NCBI GenBank assembly: GCA_965227445.1
Contig: OZ245751.1
Span: forward strand, 3,472,001-3,536,000
DNA: 64,000 nucleotides
Reading direction: 5' to 3'
Origin: DT-110 sp030148525
GTDB lineage: Bacteria > Bacteroidota > Bacteroidia > Chitinophagales > Saprospiraceae
A program made the position numbers and the translations under genes. The notes under the pieces are model-generated. The model was not told the origin of the DNA. It did no database searches and was given only the letters and a program-made list of their open reading frames with translations. Within the stretch, counting starts at the first letter, position 1; every line of letters begins with the position of its first letter. Of this stretch, positions 47,053-54,073 are shown one piece after another.

Positions 47053-49983
47053 TTATCCGGGATTCCGGTCCAGGCGGGTATCCAGGGGAATATTTTGTGT
47101 GGGTAATGCAGGCGTGATCGATTCCAGATACGCGGAGCTAACTGCTTTTTTATTCTCAACGAATGGACGAACCTGAAACAACCACAATTTATTATTCTGA
47201 AAGCCCAGTTCAATATCGAATGGCCCGTCCGTTTCGATACCCGGTGCGCTGGGAAGTGTCTGCCGGATTTCCTGAGCGATCACCCGCAGGTCGTACATAT
47301 TCTGATCGTTGAGCACCGGTTGATCAAAGGTGGCCGTTTGCCGTTCTGTACCTCCGGTTTCAGGCAACCGGTTGTAGAGCGGCTCACGGGCGGGTGACAA
47401 CAGTACCAGTGTTTGATCGGCGGTGCTCAGATAGGTTTCAGCAGCCTGCCCGTCGACGGCACCGCCGGCACCCCGGCTAAAGGCGATGGTCATATCCCCT
47501 CCCTCCCCGGTCGTGATCCCCTTGGTGATCATAACTCCGGAATAATCCACATCGACGCTCGGAATGACGAGTATGGAAGGAAATACATTTTCCGGGTTCA
47601 AAAGGTATTTCTGACGCCATTTATAGCTTCGCTCGGTATAAGGTGAAGACCACACATCCCGGATGCCCTGAAAGATCTTTTCGGGATCGACCACATTGAA
47701 AACGGTCAGGTTCAATCCGGCACCGGTAAACTCTTTGAGATCCTCCATATTGGTATCGCTGCGCAAAAAGACCGGAACCTCTCCCAGGGGCTTCCCGAAG
47801 GCCTCCATCCATTTTTGACGAAAGTCCTCGCGAAAGGCAGGCAATAAGGCAATGTCTTTGATAGCGGCCCGCAACACACCCAACTGTGCCAACATGAAAG
47901 ATTCGATGGCTGCTTCGTCCTGACCATTTTCCCGCATTTGGTCAGCTTCCGCAAAAACGCGCTGCAGGTAATCCCAGTACGATCCTTCCTCTCCGGGCAT
48001 CGGCTGGTCGAGGTGCATACGGAAAATGCCGAAGGGGATGACAATACCTTCAACCACATGCTCGGGAAACATGGCCTTGAGCTGGCCCAGGTTAGCAGCT
48101 TTGGGCCCGCATACCCTACCCGAAGCATCGGCCTGGACCGACCGTATATTCAACACCTCCCGCTGGTCCAGTTGGATCTTGTCGACCGGAACACGAATGC
48201 GGTGCTCATCGCGGGTTTGCGTCGTGAACAAAGACTGCTCTTCGTCGGTCATGGCACTGGCTTTTTTAAGGAGTACCGTTCCCCGGTTCGACACGGCGTA
48301 GAATACATCCTGCCCGTTCAGCGACTGGAGATCCGACATATTATCCGAGGAAATGACCGCATTTGGAATACCCAGGTTACGGGCCAATAGTTGGACATGG
48401 GACACCATATTACCCTCCGAAACGGTGGCAATACCAGCCACGGGCTTCAAGTCGGATGGAGGACGGTTGAATACGTAAATATGGCTGCTATTCACCTCTA
48501 CATCTTCTGGCGATCCGGTCACTACGACCAGTTTTCCCCGCGCATAGCCGGGGTTAATACCGCGAACGGCCGCGGGGTCATCGACCCCGGCCAGCTGGTT
48601 TTTCAAATTGCCGCGTTCCGCAATGAATTCACCCAGCCGTCCCACCGCTTGCCCCATGGGCAACAAGGTAGAAGAGCGAATACGGTCATCGATGAACCCG
48701 TAAGCCAGGGGTTCAAATACCTGGTATTGCTCCACCGTTTCCCCGTATACAGCTCTGGTCATATTAGCACCCCATTCCACTACACTACGAGCCCGCTCCA
48801 GATGTTGCTGCAGATCGGGCAAACTTATCTGGTCTCCATCCGGACGGTTGACAAACTCCCTGATCATATTCCATTCCCAGGTTTCGACAAACCCGCTACC
48901 GGCAGCGGAGAGGCCCAGATAACAGATTTTTTCCAGTAATTGGTCCAGTTCGTCAGGTGACCAGTTAGCGGCCTCCCGGAAGACCATTTCTTCCAGGCCG
49001 ATTGACAGATCGAATAGAGCCAGACGGGCCTTACCACCGGTAACATCTTTCATGGCCTGGCGAATATCCCACATCTGTTCGGCAGCGCCGAACAGGAGGG
49101 TAGCACTATTGTTTTCGCCCTCAATGTGCTGGAGAAAGTCGGCCAGCTGTTCGCGAATGGCTGATCCGGCAGGGAGCTGCGGAAGAAACGATTCCAACCT
49201 GGCGACGTCGATGGGCCCCATAGCAATAAGCATGTCGGCCAGCAATTGCTCCATCTGTTCCCGTTGTTTGGCAGTCATGCGGGTCCGGTGGGTTTCTAAA
49301 AAGCGCCGAACGGCAGGAATATCAGCAGCCTCGGGCTGACCGTGGATCTTGACGCGCAAATCCTGAAAAGCCGGATAGGCGTCCGAAATCGCTTTGGACA
49401 CAGCCCGGATGCGTAGGGTGCGGTTATCGTCGGGCGTATGGGGGATATCCCGAACCGCCTGACGAACCAAGAAGTAGTGTTGCTCCACCACCTCATCCTG
49501 AGCCAGTAACCAGGCCAAAAAAACCTGTCCCCAGGCCTGTTCATCCTCAGCCTGAAAAGCACCGCGGTAATACTGGCCACGTCGCAAGATCCAGCCATCA
49601 TCTACGGCCATCAGGTATTTCCCGAGCTGGTATTGCTTAAGACGGGACTCTCGATGACCGGCATCCCAGAAATCCTCATAATCGGTAGTCGATAAGATCT
49701 GCCCGAGAAACAGATGTTCGTCTTCGGCCAGTTCGAGTACCTCCTCTTTGTATCGTGCCCGTTGCACACCTCCCGGTTTGGAGCAGCGTTCTTTTGGCAG
49801 GGCCATAGTTCCGTCCGGACAAAACCAGCGGATATCCCGGTAAGGACCACGCGGATCCCGTTTGAATGATTCCACCAGATCGGTAAGCGATTTCGGTGAG
49901 GTAGTTTGAGCACCTGACCCAACGGGCGACAGGAACCACCCTATGATAGCCGGTAACAACAGTAGTTTTCTAAAGAACATCAT
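47053..49983 (-). CDS. Exported PEP-synthase/glucan-dikinase-like protein
   Basis: 976 residues. Signal peptide (MMFFRKLLLLPAIIGWFLSPVGSGAQ). Residues 30-460 are helical and unassigned. A phosphohistidine swivel domain has H529 in SEGNMVSHVQLLARNLGIPNA. A C-terminal ATP-grasp/PPDK_N domain has GPKAANLGQL (626-635), FGIFRMHL, LRSDTNMEDLKEFTGAGLN (740-758) and DIELGFQNNKLWLFQVRPF (923-941). The order His domain then ATP-grasp is that of glucan water dikinases, the reverse of PEP synthase, and there is no PEP-binding barrel. Key residues look intact, so it may phosphorylate an acceptor using ATP, but a signal peptide would place it outside the cytoplasm. Confidence 0.82.
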   Translation of the reverse strand: MMFFRKLLLLPAIIGWFLSPVGSGAQTTSPKSLTDLVESFKRDPRGPYRDIRWFCPDGTMALPKERCSKPGGVQRARYKEEVLELAEDEHLFLGQILSTTDYEDFWDAGHRESRLKQYQLGKYLMAVDDGWILRRGQYYRGAFQAEDEQAWGQVFLAWLLAQDEVVEQHYFLVRQAVRDIPHTPDDNRTLRIRAVSKAISDAYPAFQDLRVKIHGQPEAADIPAVRRFLETHRTRMTAKQREQMEQLLADMLIAMGPIDVARLESFLPQLPAGSAIREQLADFLQHIEGENNSATLLFGAAEQMWDIRQAMKDVTGGKARLALFDLSIGLEEMVFREAANWSPDELDQLLEKICYLGLSAAGSGFVETWEWNMIREFVNRPDGDQISLPDLQQHLERARSVVEWGANMTRAVYGETVEQYQVFEPLAYGFIDDRIRSSTLLPMGQAVGRLGEFIAERGNLKNQLAGVDDPAAVRGINPGYARGKLVVVTGSPEDVEVNSSHIYVFNRPPSDLKPVAGIATVSEGNMVSHVQLLARNLGIPNAVISSDNMSDLQSLNGQDVFYAVSNRGTVLLKKASAMTDEEQSLFTTQTRDEHRIRVPVDKIQLDQREVLNIRSVQADASGRVCGPKAANLGQLKAMFPEHVVEGIVIPFGIFRMHLDQPMPGEEGSYWDYLQRVFAEADQMRENGQDEAAIESFMLAQLGVLRAAIKDIALLPAFREDFRQKWMEAFGKPLGEVPVFLRSDTNMEDLKEFTGAGLNLTVFNVVDPEKIFQGIRDVWSSPYTERSYKWRQKYLLNPENVFPSILVIPSVDVDYSGVMITKGITTGEGGDMTIAFSRGAGGAVDGQAAETYLSTADQTLVLLSPAREPLYNRLPETGGTERQTATFDQPVLNDQNMYDLRVIAQEIRQTLPSAPGIETDGPFDIELGFQNNKLWLFQVRPFVENKKAVSSAYLESITPALPTQNIPLDTRLDRNPG

Positions 49984-50018
49984 ACTTCGTAAGGCTTTTG
50001 CGAAAGCGTTGGTTAGAC

Positions 50019-50034
50019 TGACAACCGATTGTCA
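50019..50034. promoter_or_regulatory. Dyad symmetry in the divergent intergenic region
   Basis: TGACAA-CCGA-TTGTCA, a perfect 6-bp inverted repeat with a 4-bp centre, 36 bp upstream of the minus-strand gene. The size suits a dimeric regulator. Next to it, at 49996-50007, is one inverted GCTTTCGCNAAA word. Confidence 0.4.
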
Positions 50035-50132
50035 ATAAGATACTAAATTCATCTGCCCTTTGCCGAAAAATCGACGCCGGAGAGAATCGTTGTCGGTACA
50101 GATTTAAGACTTCTTTAAATGTTTAGGGTCAC

Positions 50133-50140
50133 TATTTTTG
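50133..50140 (+). promoter_or_regulatory. Probable -7 promoter box of the plus-strand arm
   Basis: TATTTTTG matches TAnnTTTG, about 75 bp upstream of the start at 50215. The -33 region is weak (TTC at 19 bp spacing). If real, it rules out the upstream in-frame start near 50119. Confidence 0.4.
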
Positions 50141-50214
50141 TGCACTACACAAAAAAAAGGAACAATTTGCGAGCATGTTTCATCGGGTCTTGTGCCCGCC
50201 GATCAAAAGAAAAA

Positions 50215-51144
50215 ATGTCCTTAAAAACAACAGGCATTCTAACCCTTGCTTTGTTTGCCTTAATCGTATCCGGAACCGCCCAAAGCCGTTCCCGCCAGTC
50301 CATCCCGCTGCGGCCGGAAAACCACCATTTTTATCCCTTGCGCGATCGGGTGGATCCCGTACTGGAAAAAGCGCTATTGCGCCAACTCAATCGCAATCCA
50401 CGCTGGCGTGACCTGATCGCACAAAAACACATGTCGGTGGGCTTGGTAGATCTGAGTAACCCGCATCAGGTTCGTTTTGCCCGCATCAACGGCAACGAGA
50501 TGATGTATGCAGCCAGTCTTCCCAAAATCGCCATTTTACTGGCTTCCATGGATGCCCTGGAAAAAGGGGAATTGCACGACACGCCCGAGATACGGCGCGA
50601 CCTCCGTATCATGATCAGCAAATCCGACAACCAGGCTTCCACGCGTATGATCGACCGCCTGGGTTACGAAAAAATTGCCGCCGTCCTGACCGATCCCCGG
50701 TACGAGCTGTACGACGAAGAATACGGCGGCGGCTTGTGGGTCGGGAAACGGTATGCTGCTTCCGGTGCCCGCTATCCCGATCCTATCCAGGGTCTCAGCC
50801 ACGCTGCGACCGCCTCCCAGGTTTGTCGCTTCTATTATTTACTGGTTAACGGGCGGTTGGTCAGCTACCAGCGGTCGAAGGAAATGCTCGATCTGATGGG
50901 AAACCCGGAGTTGCACCATAAATTCGTCAACACCCTGGACCGGCTTCATCCCGAAGCCCGCCTGTATCGCAAATCGGGTTCCTGGCGGGAGTTTCACTCC
51001 GACAGCATCCTGGTCTGGGGACCCAAAAACCGGTACATACTGGTCGGGCTGCTGCAGGATGCGGAAGGAGAGGTGATCCTGCGCCAATTGGTACAGGAGG
51101 TGGAAACCGTACTGCGCCAATCACCGGCCGGGCTGAGTCGTTAA
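50215..51144 (+). CDS. Secreted class A beta-lactamase-like serine hydrolase
   Basis: 309 residues from the ATG at 50215, which begins a good signal peptide (MSLKTTGILTLALFALIVSG). Motifs: SLPK (S101-K104), SDN (S137-N139) and KSG (253-255) are all canonical for class A beta-lactamases and related PBP-like enzymes. Omega-loop equivalents near 160-170 (DPRYELYDEE) differ from known resistance enzymes. It is followed by a strong terminator, then the nucleotide-transporter-like gene. Confidence 0.87.
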   Translation: MSLKTTGILTLALFALIVSGTAQSRSRQSIPLRPENHHFYPLRDRVDPVLEKALLRQLNRNPRWRDLIAQKHMSVGLVDLSNPHQVRFARINGNEMMYAASLPKIAILLASMDALEKGELHDTPEIRRDLRIMISKSDNQASTRMIDRLGYEKIAAVLTDPRYELYDEEYGGGLWVGKRYAASGARYPDPIQGLSHAATASQVCRFYYLLVNGRLVSYQRSKEMLDLMGNPELHHKFVNTLDRLHPEARLYRKSGSWREFHSDSILVWGPKNRYILVGLLQDAEGEVILRQLVQEVETVLRQSPAGLSR

Positions 51145-51154
51145 ACGCTTGCGT

Positions 51155-51203
51155 AAATACAGATTCCGGTGGTGAGAAAACCGCACCGGAATCTGTATTT
51201 TTA
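51155..51203 (+). terminator. Terminator after the serine hydrolase
   Basis: A 17-bp perfect stem, AAATACAGATTCCGGTG (51155-51171) with CACCGGAATCTGTATTT (51184-51200), followed by TT. It separates the hydrolase from the next gene by transcription termination or attenuation. Confidence 0.8.
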
Positions 51204-51235
51204 GGCCCAGTTACCATCCCTGTAAGCAAAATTGT

Positions 51236-54073
51236 ATGAGTAAAAAGGTCGGACAGACCTGGGAACCCTTTTTTCGCCGCGTGTTTGACATCCGAACCGG
51301 TGAGACGTCCCGCGCCTTGCTCATGCAATTGCTGATCTTCCTGATCATTACCACCCTGCTCATTGTAAAGCCTACGGCTAATGCCCTGTTCATTTCGGAA
51401 TTGGGCATCGATCAGTTACCCATCGTCTTTTTATTAGTGGCACTGATTGCCGTATGGGTGATCCGACGGTACACCGTGGTCCTGCTGCGGCGAACGCTCG
51501 CACAAATTATGCAGGGGACGCTGGCCTTGTCCGCACTGCTTCTGATCTCGTTCGGGCTTATGCTCCGGCTAAATCTGCTCAGCGGAGGGATCCTCTACAT
51601 CTTTTACGTGTTCGTTGCCCTGTTTGGGTTACTTACGGCGTCTCAGTTCTGGATCCTCGCCAATATGGTTTTTAATGCGCGGGAAGCGCGTCGATTGTTC
51701 GGCTTCATTGGTTCCGGAGCCATTGCCGGGGGCATTTTCGGCGGATACCTGACCTCCTGGCTGGCTCCGGTATTGGGCAGTGAAAATTTGTTGTTTTGTG
51801 CGGCTCTGTTGCTGACCGGCTGTCTGCCCATCGTCCGTTGGGTATGGCGCCGGCACGTTACGGAATACCAGAACGAACCACACCGGGAACGGGCCAAACA
51901 GCCTGCCCTGACTACAAACAACCCCTGGAAACTCGTACGGCAGTCAGCTCACCTGAGCTACCTGGCCGCTATTACCGGCGTTTCGGTATTGGTTGCCAAA
52001 TTAGTGGATTATCAATTCAGTGCCGTGGCCGCAGCGAACATCGAGAACCCCGACGCCCTCGCAGCCTTTTTTGGGTTCTGGTTGTCCAACCTGAATGTGG
52101 TCTCCTTACTGGTGCAATTATTCGTAACCCGGCAAGTAATGCGATCCCTGGGAGTGGGCTGGGCGCTGTTCTTTCTGCCGGCAGGCATCCTGATCGGCTC
52201 CCTGCTGGTCTTCTTGAGTCCCCAATTGTGGTCAGCGATCATCCTTAAGATCAACGACGGCAGCCTGAAGCAGTCCATCAATAAAGCCTCCATGGAATTG
52301 CTCGCCTTACCCATTCCCCGGGCCATTAAAAACCAGACTAAGACCTTCATCGATGTCACCATCGACAGCATTGCCACCGGGCTGGGCGGATTGATACTGC
52401 TGATCGTTGCGAGTTGGCTCAATGTTCCGATTCGCTACATCAGCCTGATCACCGTCTTACTTATTGGCTGCTGGGGCTATTTTGCCTGGAAGGTTCGCGG
52501 TGAATACCTGAAAACCTTTAAACGGCAGATGGCACAAGTGGCACCTTCCGAACAGGCCACCCATGGTCCGAATCTCGATGACATGACGGTGCTGGAGGCC
52601 CTGGAACGGGTTTTGCGTTCCGGTAAGGATAAACAGCGGGTTTTTGTACTCAGGCAATTGCGCGACGTAAAAGATCTGCGCTTCTTAGAACCCGTAACGG
52701 ACCTGATCAACCACCCTGATCCGGAGATACGACTGGGAGCCCTTAAGTGGTTGTATCTCATTCCCGGTGAGGATTTGGCAGAACAGGTAAAACCGTTGAT
52801 TCACGATCCCGACCAACGGGTCAAGGTAATTGCATTTGAATACCTGATACTTCACGACCCGGCCATGGCCCCGGCCCGGATGCACGAATTTCTGCACCAC
52901 GACGATCCCGATGTGCGGGGAGCTGCGCTGGTGGGATTATCGGAGGAAACGCTGGGAAATGCCTCTTTGCGCGACAGCTATTCGCTCGATCAGCACCTCC
53001 GGGATTGGCAGGAAGATACAGCCCGGTTAACGGATCCGGCCCTGATTTACTTTTACCGAAAGGTATTCCTCAAAGCAATTGGCCGGTCCCGCTCCTCGGC
53101 TTACTATTCCGTTATCAACGACGGCCTTAAAGATCCTGACCCAAATGTGGTGCGGGAAGCCTGCCGGTCAGCAGGTCTGGTCCTCCATCCACCCCATCAG
53201 GAGTCTCTGCTTGCGCTCCTGGAAGACCCGGATGTGCGACCCGATGCCATTGCGGCCCTGGCTTTATTTGGTCGTTCCCTGTTACCTGCCTTACGGCAAA
53301 AAGCCGGGGATGCCACTACTCCGATTGATGTGGTTCGGGCTTTGCCACAGGTGGTGGAAAACATTCCCGATCAGGGTTCAGTTCATTTGTTGTTCGAATG
53401 GCTCGACTCGGAAGATGCCGTGGTGCGGTTGGAATCCTTACGGGCACTAAATACCCTTCGGATCAAAGCACCCCGATTGCAATTTGAGGCCAAAGATCTC
53501 TACTCCCGTATCCTGCGGGAGGCTAAATTGTACCAAAACACGCTGGCGGCCTTGTATACACAGACGGCCAATGGCGTCAACAATCCTCCCGAAACCACCC
53601 TCCAGGATGCCCGTCAGGCATTGATCAGGGTACTGGAAAAAAGATTAGATAATAATCTGGAACGCATTTTCCGCTTATTGGGATTGCGCTACGACCCCGA
53701 AGATATCATCCCCATCTACCGCAATATTCAGGATCAAAAGCCCGATCTGCGGCTGAACGCCCTGGAATTTCTGGACAATCTGCTGGAGCCCAACCTAAAA
53801 CGTATCCTGATTCCCATTGTAGAGTCAGCAATCCTGGAAACCCTTTCCGAAGAAGCGATACGTCGTTTGCACGGTAAAATTCCCGGTGAGGAAGCCTGCC
53901 TGATACAACTACTTGACGGGCGGGATATCCGGACGAAACTGGCCGTAATCTATCTGATGGTTCAATTACAGGGGGCCGTGTACCGCAAAGCGTTGGAAGA
54001 ACTGCCGAATAACACGCATCCCAAGGTTCAGGCCGCCGCCAAAAAAGCCCTTTCGCAATGGACTAATGGATGA
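51236..54073 (+). CDS. Npt1/TLC-type nucleotide transporter fused to HEAT repeats
   Basis: 945 residues. Residues about 30-430 hold some ten or more membrane helices with the pattern of the NTP/NDP exchange (TLC/Npt1) family: LIVKPTANALFISELGIDQL, FGLLTASQFWILANMVFN, EARRLFGFIGSGAIAGGIFG. Residues about 450-945 are soluble alpha-helical HEAT-like repeats (LEPVTDLINHPDPEIRLGAL, DQRVKVIAFEYL, DDPDVRGAALVGLSEE). The family moves ATP/ADP or other nucleotides across the inner membrane; HEAT repeats suggest a cytoplasmic protein-binding part. Substrate and direction are unknown. Its stop overlaps the convergent T9SS gene by 11 bp. Confidence 0.85.
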   Translation: MSKKVGQTWEPFFRRVFDIRTGETSRALLMQLLIFLIITTLLIVKPTANALFISELGIDQLPIVFLLVALIAVWVIRRYTVVLLRRTLAQIMQGTLALSALLLISFGLMLRLNLLSGGILYIFYVFVALFGLLTASQFWILANMVFNAREARRLFGFIGSGAIAGGIFGGYLTSWLAPVLGSENLLFCAALLLTGCLPIVRWVWRRHVTEYQNEPHRERAKQPALTTNNPWKLVRQSAHLSYLAAITGVSVLVAKLVDYQFSAVAAANIENPDALAAFFGFWLSNLNVVSLLVQLFVTRQVMRSLGVGWALFFLPAGILIGSLLVFLSPQLWSAIILKINDGSLKQSINKASMELLALPIPRAIKNQTKTFIDVTIDSIATGLGGLILLIVASWLNVPIRYISLITVLLIGCWGYFAWKVRGEYLKTFKRQMAQVAPSEQATHGPNLDDMTVLEALERVLRSGKDKQRVFVLRQLRDVKDLRFLEPVTDLINHPDPEIRLGALKWLYLIPGEDLAEQVKPLIHDPDQRVKVIAFEYLILHDPAMAPARMHEFLHHDDPDVRGAALVGLSEETLGNASLRDSYSLDQHLRDWQEDTARLTDPALIYFYRKVFLKAIGRSRSSAYYSVINDGLKDPDPNVVREACRSAGLVLHPPHQESLLALLEDPDVRPDAIAALALFGRSLLPALRQKAGDATTPIDVVRALPQVVENIPDQGSVHLLFEWLDSEDAVVRLESLRALNTLRIKAPRLQFEAKDLYSRILREAKLYQNTLAALYTQTANGVNNPPETTLQDARQALIRVLEKRLDNNLERIFRLLGLRYDPEDIIPIYRNIQDQKPDLRLNALEFLDNLLEPNLKRILIPIVESAILETLSEEAIRRLHGKIPGEEACLIQLLDGRDIRTKLAVIYLMVQLQGAVYRKALEELPNNTHPKVQAAAKKALSQWTNG

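Noticed and set aside
50019..50034. TTGACA on the minus strand as a classic sigma-70 -35 box
   Set aside because: No TATAAT-like partner follows at 17 bp, and Bacteroidota primary sigma factors use TTG/TAnnTTTG. The sequence is better described as part of a dyad.
50119..50214. Longer N-terminus for the second serine hydrolase
   Set aside because: It would start upstream of the probable -7 box (50133-50140) and hide the signal peptide.
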